Source: an uncultured Bacteroidales bacterium (lineage in GTDB: Bacteria > Bacteroidota > Bacteroidia > Bacteroidales > Tenuifilaceae). Taken from it: a stretch of DNA of 64,000 nt. The stretch covers positions 16,565-80,564 of the forward strand of contig CALBBQ010000002.1 in NCBI GenBank assembly GCA_937926785.1, written 5' to 3'. Shown piece by piece: positions 50,070 through 60,579 of this stretch. The notes beneath the pieces were generated by a model. The model did not search any database and was not told the origin of the DNA. It was given only the letters and a program-made list of their open reading frames with translations. The stretch's first letter is position 1. Each line of letters begins with the position of its first letter. The position numbers and the translations under genes were made by a program.

Positions 50070-51158
50070 ATGATTACCATTTCAAAGGTCAACCTGAAGG
50101 AACTCACCCTGTATACAAACGATGCCCGGATGGCGGAACGGAACACTCTACCTCTCAGTAGGGTTAGAGCGCTATCGTTCATGACCAACCCCCGTGCCGA
50201 TACAAATGATAACGTACTTTACCAAGCCCATATGAACGATAACCTAGTTGGGTATCTCACGGTTTTACCTGATACAGCCTATATTGACAACCAAGCGCTA
50301 AAATTCGCATGGATTGGTGGGGCATGGGTTCACCCGGCTTACCGAAGACAGGGTATTGCAATAAGGTTAATAGATGCTGTAGTTGCCGACTGGAAGGGTA
50401 TGCTGATGGCCGCAAATTTCTCCCCCCTAGCAATGGCCGTTTTTGAAAAATCAAAAACGTTCAGGCAGGTAAAGGTAATAGCCGGCAGAAGATTCTACCT
50501 CATGAAAACCACGCTTAAAACCTACAACTGCTGTAAACACACCGACGTGTTACCCCTTTTGGCCGAAAAAGCAATAAACCTATTCAACTATTCCCGGTTC
50601 ACCAGACTTTTTCTGGACCTACCCAAGGGAGTTGAGGTTGAGTACTACTCCCGTCCCGATGAGGAGATAATCGAAACCTTATCTCAATGGACCCATGACA
50701 CTCTGACCCGTCGAGGGAACCAGGAACTGAACTGGATTATCAGGTATCCCTGGCTAATCAATGGGGTTTTGCCCGACAAGGCTGCCGCCAAATTCTTTTT
50801 TGCATCGGTTATTCCAAAATTTAACCAGTATCTGGTTAAAGTGTACAAAGATAGCGAGTTAGCAGGCGTACTTTTAATGCAACACAGCAACACACGATTC
50901 ACCGTCCCATACTTCTGGTACGAGAAGGGCATGGAAAAGGTAATAGCTAAAATCATTCTGCTGCATGCAAGCAAGTGTGGAGCCTCATTTATCAATCTCT
51001 ACAATGATGAGCTGAGAAATGCCATGCGCAAGCTAAGAAATTTCTACTACTACAGCGTGATGAGAAACCGCCAGTACTTGGCAGCCGACTCCCTGGCCGA
51101 TCTGCTACCCCCGAATTTTAAACTGATGGATGGGGATGGCGACAGCGCATTTATTTAA
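50070..51158 (+). CDS. GNAT family N-acetyltransferase
   Basis: FAWIGGAWVHPAYRRQGIAIRLIDAVVADWKG acetyl-CoA loop. Confidence 0.82.
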   Translation: MITISKVNLKELTLYTNDARMAERNTLPLSRVRALSFMTNPRADTNDNVLYQAHMNDNLVGYLTVLPDTAYIDNQALKFAWIGGAWVHPAYRRQGIAIRLIDAVVADWKGMLMAANFSPLAMAVFEKSKTFRQVKVIAGRRFYLMKTTLKTYNCCKHTDVLPLLAEKAINLFNYSRFTRLFLDLPKGVEVEYYSRPDEEIIETLSQWTHDTLTRRGNQELNWIIRYPWLINGVLPDKAAAKFFFASVIPKFNQYLVKVYKDSELAGVLLMQHSNTRFTVPYFWYEKGMEKVIAKIILLHASKCGASFINLYNDELRNAMRKLRNFYYYSVMRNRQYLAADSLADLLPPNFKLMDGDGDSAFI

Positions 51159-51886
51159 TCCATCAAACTTTCAAAATCAATCTCGCTCATTTGCTCTGAC
51201 TCAACCAACTTCCCTTTTTCACATTTCAGGGTACGAGCCGGAAACTTCTTCATGAGTTGTGTATTGTGAGTAGCCATAATAACCGAAATGCCTGAGGCGC
51301 TGAGGCCATGCAGGATTTGCATGATACCTTCGGATGTTTCCATATCCAGGTTACCGGTTGGCTCATCGGCCAAAATCAGCTCAGGTTTATTGAGTAAAGC
51401 CCTGGCAATTACCACACGTTGCTGTTCTCCACCAGAGAGCTGATGGGGCATTTTGTAGTCTTTGAACTTCAGCTCTACCAGGTCGAGCACCTCAGCAATT
51501 CTCTGCTTAATTGCAGCTTTATCCTTCCAACCGGTGGCCTTAAGAACAAACAGGAGGTTATCATAAACGCTTCTGTCCGTAAGTAGCTGGAAATCCTGAA
51601 ATACTATTCCGATTTTTCTACGGAGCTTTGGTATTTGGTTCCGTTTTAACTTTTTGAGGTCAAAACCACACACCATTCCCTCCCCTTCTTTCAAAGCAAT
51701 TTCGGCAGTAATGGTTTTGATGAGACTGGTTTTTCCACTGCCAACCCGCCCGATTATGTAGGCAAAATCGCCTTTACGCAATGTGAAGTTAACATCGGAA
51801 AGTACCAGATTATCCTCCTGAAAAATATTGGCAGAGTGAATATCAACAATTAAATCGTCCATAGCATTGTGATGGGAATTCAGCAT
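51155..51886 (-). CDS. FtsE-like ABC transporter ATP-binding protein
   Basis: [48 protein letters not shown]; likely start 51862. Confidence 0.88.
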   Translation of the reverse strand: MLNSHHNAMDDLIVDIHSANIFQEDNLVLSDVNFTLRKGDFAYIIGRVGSGKTSLIKTITAEIALKEGEGMVCGFDLKKLKRNQIPKLRRKIGIVFQDFQLLTDRSVYDNLLFVLKATGWKDKAAIKQRIAEVLDLVELKFKDYKMPHQLSGGEQQRVVIARALLNKPELILADEPTGNLDMETSEGIMQILHGLSASGISVIMATHNTQLMKKFPARTLKCEKGKLVESEQMSEIDFESLMD

Positions 51887-51887
51887 G

Positions 51888-52838
51888 CTAAGGTAAAAAT
51901 TTATTGTCAGTGTTCCTATTTAACAAATTGCTTAAAGCTGAATCAAGTTCACCGAAATGCCACTTAAAACCCAACTCCAAGAGGCGTTGTGGCACAACCT
52001 GCTGGTTGGCAAGCAGGGTTTCGGCAGCCATATTCCCGGGTAGAAGCCTAAGGATTACTGCAGGGATGCCAAACAATAAGGGCCTTTTTAGGATCTCCGC
52101 AATCCTCTCAGCAATTTCGGATAGTGTATTTCTTGCCGGTGCGGTAAGATTATATGCACCACTTGCAGAGGGATGCTCTATAAGAAACATGATGGCCCGA
52201 ACGTGGTCATCGATGTGAATCCAGGGAACCACCTGGGTACCTTTGCCAAAAACAGCACCAAGGTATAGCTTAATGGGTTTCAGAATTTTTGGTAAGAATC
52301 CGCCCCTGTCGGATAGCACAATTCCGGTCCTGATTAGCACAACCCTTGTAGCATTAGAGCATGTTAAAGCCTCGTTTTCCCAGATTTCAACCAAACTGGC
52401 AAGAAAACCTTTACCCATGGGGGAACTTTCGTTCAGCGGGATATCGCTGTTGTAAGGGTATATACCTACTGCTGAGGCCTGAATTAGAACCTTGGGAGGA
52501 TTTGCACACTCATTTATTGCTTTAGCAATGGCTCTGGTAGGTAAAACCCTGCTATCGGTAATTCGCCTTCGGTTTCGTTTTGTCCATAAAGTAGCAATGT
52601 TGTATCCGGCAAGGTTAATCACTACCTGAGTGCCATCCAGCATATCTTTCAAATGACTGCCGGGTTTACCATCCCATTTAAGAATCTCAACGCTACCGGT
52701 AACTTTTACACGCTCGGGGTAACGCGTTAAAAGCCTAACCCTGAAACCATTGCTAATGAGCAATGGGATAAGGGTGCTTCCTATTAAACCGGAACCACCT
52801 GCAATTACAGCAATTTTTTCAGGGTTACTATTTTCCAT
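51888..52838 (-). CDS. TIGR01777-type NAD-dependent epimerase/SDR protein
   Basis: IAVIAGGSGLIGSTLIPLLISNGFRVRLLTR, VIQASAVGIYPY-like segment, PWIHIDDHVRAIMFLIEH. Confidence 0.88.
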   Translation of the reverse strand: MENSNPEKIAVIAGGSGLIGSTLIPLLISNGFRVRLLTRYPERVKVTGSVEILKWDGKPGSHLKDMLDGTQVVINLAGYNIATLWTKRNRRRITDSRVLPTRAIAKAINECANPPKVLIQASAVGIYPYNSDIPLNESSPMGKGFLASLVEIWENEALTCSNATRVVLIRTGIVLSDRGGFLPKILKPIKLYLGAVFGKGTQVVPWIHIDDHVRAIMFLIEHPSASGAYNLTAPARNTLSEIAERIAEILKRPLLFGIPAVILRLLPGNMAAETLLANQQVVPQRLLELGFKWHFGELDSALSNLLNRNTDNKFLP

Positions 52839-53589
52839 TATCAGCCAGCTCTACCCAGGCGCTATCAATTATTTGTAATGCTGATGTAAATGTAGTGATA
52901 TCTTTGGATATTTCACCATCTTTCCCTGAAGGATGGCTATGCCCTATGGGTTTGAAATCAAACCTCTTTTCAGCCCCGGAGAAATTCACCACAGCCTCAT
53001 ATATCAAAGCTGGCTGCCCCGATGTGGCATACTCCTCGTCGCCGGGAAAGCGGTTATTATGCCAGTAGCTGTTGAAATCCCAGGGTTTGTTTACCTCCAG
53101 GTAAACCCTTAGCGTTTCCTTTCCCGAAGGCAAAGTTGTTGAAATTTTGAACGAGGCCGAAGGAGTTGCCCCGCTAAAGGCATCTACATCCTGAGAAACA
53201 CTTTGCACATTGACGCTGGTTAAGCTTTTCCAACGAGGTAGCGCAGCAGGCCTATTCCGCTCACCGGGCAACCATTTCCCTTTATCGTAAACGCCATACC
53301 GAAAAATTCCTGTCGATATAGATTTTGATGCGTACAGCGTTCCTAAAAAATTACCGTTTAAATCCTCAACCCAGATGGCCATGATTGGGTATCTATACTC
53401 TCTACCGCCAATTACCATAATTGTTACCGGCACACCGTTAGTAAACGGGGATGTTGCAAGCTGCTGTATAACTTTTTCACTTTTGGGCTGATTTGTGGTT
53501 TGGCACGAGTACAGAACTCCAAGGCTAACAAAAGCAGCTATGTATAGTGCAAATTTTTTCATCATAAACTTTTTTTTAGAATTCCACAA
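52828..53589 (-). CDS. exported lipoprotein, DUF2271-like
   Basis: Lipobox FVSLGVLYSCQ; YRYPIMAIWVEDLNGNFLGTLY; family by pattern only. Confidence 0.6.
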   Translation of the reverse strand: MWNSKKKFMMKKFALYIAAFVSLGVLYSCQTTNQPKSEKVIQQLATSPFTNGVPVTIMVIGGREYRYPIMAIWVEDLNGNFLGTLYASKSISTGIFRYGVYDKGKWLPGERNRPAALPRWKSLTSVNVQSVSQDVDAFSGATPSASFKISTTLPSGKETLRVYLEVNKPWDFNSYWHNNRFPGDEEYATSGQPALIYEAVVNFSGAEKRFDFKPIGHSHPSGKDGEISKDITTFTSALQIIDSAWVELADNGK

Positions 53590-55984
53590 TTACTCCAATA
53601 GTAGGTAAAACGGTTCCACCGCCTGCACCCTCAATTTTTTTGAGCTGGTAACGGGTAGGGTCGCCGGGGTCAACCGTTGGGTTACCGTTTGTGTCGGTAA
53701 CAGTTGTGTAGAGCGGAGGCCTATCGCCCTTAAAGTTGTAAACATTCTGTATGTCGATGTAAATGTTAAGCATCCACGAGCTGAAGAAGTACGCTTTATC
53801 GACACGAATATCGAGCTGATGGAACGATTTCAGGCGGTTACTGTTAAATCGAGAGTAATCGAACGAGGGCTGACGTTGAACATCCCAAACGCTAATCAAC
53901 GACGAGGTAGCTAAATCGTATGGGGTATAGGGAGGTCCTCCTACAAAGCGCCACTTGAATCCGAAATCCCAACCCTTTGCAAATGAGCGGGTGCCTGTTA
54001 TGGTTAGTAGATGACGATTGTCCCACGAGGTAGGAATCCATTCGTTTAGAGGCTTCAGGTTGCCATCCATCCTGCTGGTTTCGCTACGCACAAGGGTGTA
54101 CGATATCAGTGTATTAAAACCAAGCAACTTTTTGTTACGGTATAAAAATTCCAAGCCGTAGGTTCTACCCTTGCCGCTGGAAACTAAAGGTTCATCGCCA
54201 AAGGTACCATAATCAGCACTCTTGCTTGATATGGACACGGAATCGTTGAGCGATACAGGGTAATTATCGTAGAACTTCAGAAAACCCTCCAGGGTAAACT
54301 GACTTGACTCGTTAGGCCGCCACTCGGCACCCATCATCAAGTGGTCCGATTTAATGTAGGTAATCCCGTTTGCCTTATTAACCAGCACTCCAGCTGGGTT
54401 TGCATAACCCAAGGCAGTATAGGGTGGTAGCTGAAAGTAACGACCCACATTCAAGTTTAGAAAAACCTCGGGTTTTAACTGGTATGACAAAGAAACCCTG
54501 GGACTTAATTGCCTGAGTAGATTGCTCATCTCGGCATTGTAACTGCTGGCATCGGCTCTAACGCCCAGCGACAAAGTCAGTCTATTAAAAAAGATTCGAT
54601 TTACCTGACCAAACAGATTCCACTTGAACAAATCCATGTTAGTATCATACTGATCAGGCTGATATGTGGAACCAACAAACCTTGCTCTAAAGGTTGAGTT
54701 ATAGTACCGGGCATACTCAAGGCCCGCACCAAAACTGACGTTAAAGGGATTCAAACGCAAATCACGTTCATAGCGTAGTTTATTCTCAGCCTCCCACGAT
54801 GTGTAGTCGAGCAGCTTGGGAAGGTTATCATCATTGTTGGTAAACTTGAACTGCCTATTGTTTAGCATGTTTCGGCTCAGCACCAGGGTATGAAATCCGT
54901 TGCTGGCATAGTGCTTATACACCGTACCAAGGGTATAATTCCATTGGGTATTCACTGGTAAGTATCCAAGTATGTAACGTTGGTACTCATCGGGATTTTT
55001 CAAACTAAGGTTTAGGTCAAACTCATCAATAGCTCCAAGTCCAATAACAGTTATTTCGTTTTTAGCATCAAGCCGTGTCTTGGTTTTAAACTGAAAATCG
55101 TTATAGTTAGGAAGGAATGGGAGCCCTAAGGCACTGAAAAGGAACTGAAGGTAGGAACGGCGCGCCGAGAAAATCATGGTTGATTTTGGCCCAAGCGGGC
55201 CATCGAGGGTCAATGCCAGGTCCGAGGCACCTACAGCAGCTTTAACCTTTAACCGTTCCTTATTGCCATCAACCTGTCGGAAATCGAGCACTGAGCTCAA
55301 AGCATTACCAGCCGATGCAGGAAAAGCGCCAGAGTAAAAGTTTACTTCCCTTACAAAGTCAACATTGATGATGCCCACGGGACCACCAGAGGCACCCTGC
55401 GTGGCAAAGTGGTTCAGATTGGGGATTTCAACACCATCGAGATAAAAGCGGTTCTCGTTGGGGCCTCCCCCTCTAACTATAACATCGTTTCGGTAAGCAA
55501 GCGAGGGAGCAACCCCCGGCAACGATTGGATGACCCGACTGATATCTCTGTTTCCTCCCGGATTGCGTTCTATCTCGTCTATTCCTATCCTGCGTAAAGA
55601 AAGAGGCGCATCATCGCTTCGGCGGAATGGCGAAGCCTTAACCACAACCCCTTCCAGCTCAAAGGGTTCAGTTTCCAAAGGAATTTCAATGAAAACATTT
55701 TTTGACCGGGTAACCATGATGGCCTCAGACACATAGGGTTTATATCCTATGGAGGTAACCCTCAGCTCAACCCAGCCAGGATTAAGCCCTGCTATCACAA
55801 AGTTACCATCGAAATCGGAGGTGGTTCCAATGGTGGTTCCAAATACCACCACGCTGGCAAAGGGGATGGGCTCGTTGGTTTTGGCTTCATAAACCCTACC
55901 CTTTATTATACCCTTATCCTGTGCGGAAAGAGAATATATTGCAGAGATAGTTAGTAGAGTTAACAGGGTTTTCCGGAACATATC
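53576..55984 (-). CDS. TonB-dependent receptor
   Basis: CarboxypepD_reg-like N-domain, plug NRDISRVIQSLPGVAPSLAYRNDVIVRGGGPNENRFYLDGVEIPNLNHFATQG; start likely MFRKTLL at 55984. Confidence 0.93.
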   Translation of the reverse strand, partial: DMFRKTLLTLLTISAIYSLSAQDKGIIKGRVYEAKTNEPIPFASVVVFGTTIGTTSDFDGNFVIAGLNPGWVELRVTSIGYKPYVSEAIMVTRSKNVFIEIPLETEPFELEGVVVKASPFRRSDDAPLSLRRIGIDEIERNPGGNRDISRVIQSLPGVAPSLAYRNDVIVRGGGPNENRFYLDGVEIPNLNHFATQGASGGPVGIINVDFVREVNFYSGAFPASAGNALSSVLDFRQVDGNKERLKVKAAVGASDLALTLDGPLGPKSTMIFSARRSYLQFLFSALGLPFLPNYNDFQFKTKTRLDAKNEITVIGLGAIDEFDLNLSLKNPDEYQRYILGYLPVNTQWNYTLGTVYKHYASNGFHTLVLSRNMLNNRQFKFTNNDDNLPKLLDYTSWEAENKLRYERDLRLNPFNVSFGAGLEYARYYNSTFRARFVGSTYQPDQYDTNMDLFKWNLFGQVNRIFFNRLTLSLGVRADASSYNAEMSNLLRQLSPRVSLSYQLKPEVFLNLNVGRYFQLPPYTALGYANPAGVLVNKANGITYIKSDHLMMGAEWRPNESSQFTLEGFLKFYDNYPVSLNDSVSISSKSADYGTFGDEPLVSSGKGRTYGLEFLYRNKKLLGFNTLISYTLVRSETSRMDGNLKPLNEWIPTSWDNRHLLTITGTRSFAKGWDFGFKWRFVGGPPYTPYDLATSSLISVWDVQRQPSFDYSRFNSNRLKSFHQLDIRVDKAYFFSSWMLNIYIDIQNVYNFKGDRPPLYTTVTDTNGNPTVDPGDPTRYQLKKIEGAGGGTVLPTIGVIVEF

Positions 55985-56087
55985 TGAATAAATTTTACAA
56001 AACAAACAGTTATTTTTCAATTTTGTTTAATGCTTGAAGTCAAACTCGTCAACTAGTAACAAAAACATCTGCTCATCATTAAACATA

Positions 56088-58166
56088 TCACCTTTTCCTC
56101 TCAATATCTTTAATTAAAAGGTAGTTCATACAGGCAGTAAGGGCTTTTGCTTTAACCATAAGCGAATCCAGATGCCTGTCGGGGCAAAATTTGCTTGGGG
56201 CTAACTTCCGATGTTGCTTGTCGGACCATCGATAGTACAAGGGGGTAGAACTAAAATCGACTAATCCAATGCTATCGGCTGCAACATCATAACAATAGAA
56301 ACCGAAATCGTGAGAACCATTGGCACGGCATAGGTTATTTCCAAAATTGGGATACCTGGCTCTTGATAGGGAAAGGTTGTAAAGGGTTGGGAAAATATCC
56401 TTATGCGATGCAAAACGATTGATATTGATTTGATTTTTAGGGCGATACTTAGGTGGTATGTACATAAGCAAGGGCACAGAATACTGCATGAATAAATCTT
56501 CCTGGGGATATTCAAAGTTTTGCCTGATGTTATGATCCCCCGTAGCAACAATAATTGTGCTCTGGCCGAGTGGTGAACTAATAATCTGCTTAATAAAATT
56601 ACCTAAACAGCTATTTGCATACTGGTAAGCCTTCAACCCTTTCAGTACAACCTCCTCACTGAATTTCATGCGTTTTCGTGCCCAATCCGGGATACTAATA
56701 GGTTGGGCATGGTAGCCGGCAGGGATATCGTAGGGTGTATGATGCGAAATGGTCATTCCAAAAATCAAGTAGGGTTTGCCATTTGAGTTGGCCAGCAGGT
56801 CGAAAGCCCTTTTAAACAATACCTCATCGTGCATGCCCCACTCACCCGAGCTACCATTTGGATAGTACTTGCGCAGCGTGGGTTCTGCCTCAACAGTGCT
56901 AAAATACTGGTTGGGAATGAACTTATCCATATTTCGCCAGCCCATCTTACCACCTGTAATGAAAATACTTGTGTAACCCTTTTCATAGAATGGTTTAGCT
57001 GCGGATGCATCGAATGAAACGCCCTGATATGGCGACTGGGATACCGGACTTTTGGGTGTATTCACAATAATACTCTCGAGGGAATATATCGTACCGGAAT
57101 AGGCTGGCAAAAAGTTTCGGAACAGGTAGCAACTGTCCAGGACTTCGGCAAGGGAACCCAACATGTTACAGCTATCGGAATGCAGATCGATGTAAAAATT
57201 GCTCATGCTTTCCATTAGAATAAAAACCACATGGGGTGGATTTTTCTCAAGAAAATCATTTTCGTTGGTTAGAGTGTAAAACATCTCAGGAGCAACGCTA
57301 TCTATACTAAAGCCATAGAACGAACTTGCAGCATCCTCTATCGAACTGAATTTTAACTCCCTGAGCATTCTGGGAATGCTGATATCAATCCGGCTACGCA
57401 TCCTATCAGTCCATGCTATTTTTGTACTGAATAGCCCATTTACCGGCAGGGTGTTGACAAAAGCATTCTCCGAAATGGTAGCATGCCTTCCATCGAGCGG
57501 AACAACTCCCAAGTTTCCCCGCATACCTATAAAGTATAGACCAACTACTAAGCAGATTGATAAAACTTTTAACAATTTCGATTTAGCAAATAAATGCGGT
57601 TCTTTCGTTAAAGGCTTATATAGGCTGCCGTAAAGCTTGGCAAAGAGGAATACCAGAAATACCAGAAGCAAAAGGATTGGGATTACCGGATACTCCTTCC
57701 ATATTGAAGCGAGAACCGCCCAGGTATCATCCTCAAAAAACCCAAATATGATAACGCTGATTTTAGTGTGATAGAACTTGTAGAAGTAGAAATTGATAAT
57801 CTCGAAAAGCACCACTAGCAGCATCAAAACCGAAGAATAAATCTTGAAAAACTTAACAAAGCAACCCACTCGGTTGTTGAAAGCTAACCGCACAAACGAA
57901 ATCACAATCAATGGCAACGATGCGAATGTGAGCACTTTCAGGTCAAACTTAAGCCCAACCAGAAAAGCTCTTACTAAATCAGCAGAGTACCCATTCAGTT
58001 CGTTCCAATTGGCATAAGTCAAAAGAAAGGTCAAACGCGATATGAACATCACAAGAACACCAAGCAGGATATTTTTCAAAAGCCAAATAATCGACTCCAA
58101 AAAACTTTCGAAACCAGTTCTTTTCATCATCACTACCCTATTTGTTTTTATTAGAATTAAACGCAT
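56088..58166 (-). CDS. LTA synthase family/sulfatase-domain membrane protein
   Basis: N-terminal TM helices; NPPHVVFILMESMSNFYIDLHSDS, ATGDHNIRQNF; start likely about 58130. Confidence 0.88.
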   Translation of the reverse strand: MRLILIKTNRVVMMKRTGFESFLESIIWLLKNILLGVLVMFISRLTFLLTYANWNELNGYSADLVRAFLVGLKFDLKVLTFASLPLIVISFVRLAFNNRVGCFVKFFKIYSSVLMLLVVLFEIINFYFYKFYHTKISVIIFGFFEDDTWAVLASIWKEYPVIPILLLLVFLVFLFAKLYGSLYKPLTKEPHLFAKSKLLKVLSICLVVGLYFIGMRGNLGVVPLDGRHATISENAFVNTLPVNGLFSTKIAWTDRMRSRIDISIPRMLRELKFSSIEDAASSFYGFSIDSVAPEMFYTLTNENDFLEKNPPHVVFILMESMSNFYIDLHSDSCNMLGSLAEVLDSCYLFRNFLPAYSGTIYSLESIIVNTPKSPVSQSPYQGVSFDASAAKPFYEKGYTSIFITGGKMGWRNMDKFIPNQYFSTVEAEPTLRKYYPNGSSGEWGMHDEVLFKRAFDLLANSNGKPYLIFGMTISHHTPYDIPAGYHAQPISIPDWARKRMKFSEEVVLKGLKAYQYANSCLGNFIKQIISSPLGQSTIIVATGDHNIRQNFEYPQEDLFMQYSVPLLMYIPPKYRPKNQININRFASHKDIFPTLYNLSLSRARYPNFGNNLCRANGSHDFGFYCYDVAADSIGLVDFSSTPLYYRWSDKQHRKLAPSKFCPDRHLDSLMVKAKALTACMNYLLIKDIERKR

Positions 58167-58929
58167 CGCTAACTACCCGTTTAAAATCGGCAAGGGGGGT
58201 GGTTGAGCGGGAAAAAAGTCCAAGGTACTCAATGTTGTGGCCTTTCCCTTTTAACGGGGCAAAAGTAATTCTATTCAAGTAGAAATTATAGCGGGGAAAG
58301 CAGCCAGCCACCTTTTCGATAACCATTTCGTGAATCTTTCTGTCCTTCACAACCCCGTTCTTTCCAACAAACTCTCTCCCAGCCTCAAACTGGGGTTTAA
58401 TCAGAAGCACCATAAACCCATCAGGTTTTATGAACTGAACCAGGCTTTCAGCAATCCGTGTCAGAGAGATAAAGGATAGGTCGGCAACAATGATATCAAC
58501 CCTTACTCCTAAAACATCAGGGCTTAGGGTTCTGATATCGGTTTGCTCCAAAGAGCAAACCCTGGGATCGATACGTAACGAGGAATCGAGTTGGTTGGTA
58601 CCAACGTCGACAGCCCAAACGAAACTGGCTCCATGTTGCAGGGCGCAGTGGGTAAAACCGCCGGTTGACGCACCCACATCCAGCACCAGCTTGCCGGTAA
58701 AGTCCAACCCAAACTCATCGATTGCCTTTTGGAGCTTTAGTGCACCGCGGCTAAAAAAGTCGTTTGGATTGGTAATCAGCTCCACAGTATCGGATTCGGA
58801 AACAGCATGGGATGGTCTGGTACAGGTTGTGCCATTTACCAGTACCTCTCCGGCCAGGATATGGGCTTTTGCCCGCTCACGAGAACGGCAAATGCCTTTA
58901 TGTACCAAGTAAATATCGAGCCTATCCAT
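58138..58929 (-). CDS. TlyA family rRNA methyltransferase/hemolysin A
   Basis: MDRLDIYLVHKGICRSRERAKAHILAGEVLVNG S4 domain; GKLVLDVGASTGGFTHCALQHGA. Confidence 0.93.
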   Translation of the reverse strand: MDRLDIYLVHKGICRSRERAKAHILAGEVLVNGTTCTRPSHAVSESDTVELITNPNDFFSRGALKLQKAIDEFGLDFTGKLVLDVGASTGGFTHCALQHGASFVWAVDVGTNQLDSSLRIDPRVCSLEQTDIRTLSPDVLGVRVDIIVADLSFISLTRIAESLVQFIKPDGFMVLLIKPQFEAGREFVGKNGVVKDRKIHEMVIEKVAGCFPRYNFYLNRITFAPLKGKGHNIEYLGLFSRSTTPLADFKRVVSDAFNSNKNK

Positions 58930-59479
58930 TTTTATCTCTTGTAATTCGCCGGACCATTGCCTTAATACCTGCCGATGAATCAATTTGAATTAGCCTTATG
59001 GTGTTGGGCAACTCCTCCGCAATCCATGGGTGGTATAGAGACAGAACCTGCAGTATTTCCAGGCAATGAGCCTTAACACTTACCGGGACATCGCTGCTAA
59101 GCAACCAATCGTAACAAACCTCTATCAATGTTTCCGCATCGGCGCTTTGCGGGCTGAACCAGCTGCAAGTCTCCATATGATGCTTAACCATCCAGGTTTT
59201 GAACAGCTTACAGAAATGGCGTCGAACCGAGTTATTTTTCAGGTCAGGGATATGGGTCAACAACCTGTGAGCGTTTTTATCTAAAAGATGGGGGTTCTCC
59301 ATCAGACAGCTTTCCAGAACCCAAGCAGCATGAAATGCCAGCCCACCACTTCCACTTAAACTGATTTCAAATAGGGTATCAACACCCATAGGATGAGTAG
59401 AAAAAAATTGTGCAAGCTGCAGCACCTCGTTTTTACGAAGTGAGTAATTTAGCCGTTCGCTCAGACTATCGATATCCAT
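58922..59479 (-). CDS. hypothetical helical-repeat protein
   Basis: 185 aa; alpha-helical HEAT-like pattern; no family recognised. Confidence 0.6.
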   Translation of the reverse strand: MDIDSLSERLNYSLRKNEVLQLAQFFSTHPMGVDTLFEISLSGSGGLAFHAAWVLESCLMENPHLLDKNAHRLLTHIPDLKNNSVRRHFCKLFKTWMVKHHMETCSWFSPQSADAETLIEVCYDWLLSSDVPVSVKAHCLEILQVLSLYHPWIAEELPNTIRLIQIDSSAGIKAMVRRITRDKNG

Positions 59480-59508
59480 GAACCTAAAACAAACCTCAAA
59501 TTTAGCCC

Positions 59509-60216
59509 ATGAAAACGAATTCGGATATACTATGCCAGCTTTTCGTTAAAGCTGATAACATTTTTCCGATATCCAACACGCGATTCACCATTGGCGAAAA
59601 ATATGTTGCCGCCCTGGGCATGAACGGACAAATAGGTGTATGTGCCACCCTGGGGAAAAAAATCTGGCAAGCTGGCGATACGGGGATTGACTTAAGCCAA
59701 CAGGAGCACAGAGTGTTGGCAAACGCCTACGTAAACTCAGTACTAAACTATAAATCAGCGATTGATGGGAGTGGCGACATTTTTGAAGTGGTTGAGTTTA
59801 GAAGATATAATCATATAGTGATGATTGGCTATTTTGGCTCCTTGGTTCAAAAGCTGCTAAACATCGGTATTAAGCCCTTTACCTTTGATCTCGACCAGCA
59901 CGAGGCGCCGGTTCTTCCCATGGAGCTGCAGCAGGAGCACCTATACCTTGCCGATTGCGTAATACTCACCTCAACCAGCCTCAGCAATGCTACGTTTGAA
60001 GGTATTATTAGCTCCATTCCGAAATCCTGCTCGGTATTCATGCTTGGCCCCTCCACCCCTCTGGACGACCTGATGTTCACCATCCCACAAGTGAAAGGGC
60101 TTTTTGGCTCCATCTTCCCGTTACACCACCATGAAACCCTGAACCTAATAGCCCAGGGAAATGGCACCAGAGGTTTTATGCACAATATGGCTAAGGTGTA
60201 TAGGCTGAACCCATAA
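59509..60216 (+). CDS. DUF364-like (putative heavy-metal chelation, Rossmann-like) protein
   Basis: KYVAALGMNGQIGVCATLG and VMIGYFGSLVQKLLNIGIKPFTFDLD ... DCVILTSTSLSNATFEGII pattern. Confidence 0.7.
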   Translation: MKTNSDILCQLFVKADNIFPISNTRFTIGEKYVAALGMNGQIGVCATLGKKIWQAGDTGIDLSQQEHRVLANAYVNSVLNYKSAIDGSGDIFEVVEFRRYNHIVMIGYFGSLVQKLLNIGIKPFTFDLDQHEAPVLPMELQQEHLYLADCVILTSTSLSNATFEGIISSIPKSCSVFMLGPSTPLDDLMFTIPQVKGLFGSIFPLHHHETLNLIAQGNGTRGFMHNMAKVYRLNP

Positions 60217-60579
60217 CTAAACCTTAGAAAAAGTAAATTCTATCAATGATTTTAAAATCAGTTTTGATTAGCTAAAATTAAAATCCCTCGTTTATCTCCG
60301 TAAATAGCTGATTATTTGTGTATCATCTGATTCCATATTAATCGCCATGGTATTGGGACTAGTACACCAACCTTTACTGCAACTGTCAACTAAACAAGGA
60401 GTGCAATTCATATACAGGGAGTTTTGTAACAGCAGGTGTTTTCACCCCCATGTTTCGCAGAACAGATTAAAGATCACTATTGTCCGATAAAACTTCTAAA
60501 AGCGATTTGCTTAAAAGGCTCGCCTGACATACAGGCAGTTACATTTTCATTGTTGCTATCTTTAGAAAGTAAGCCCCCT

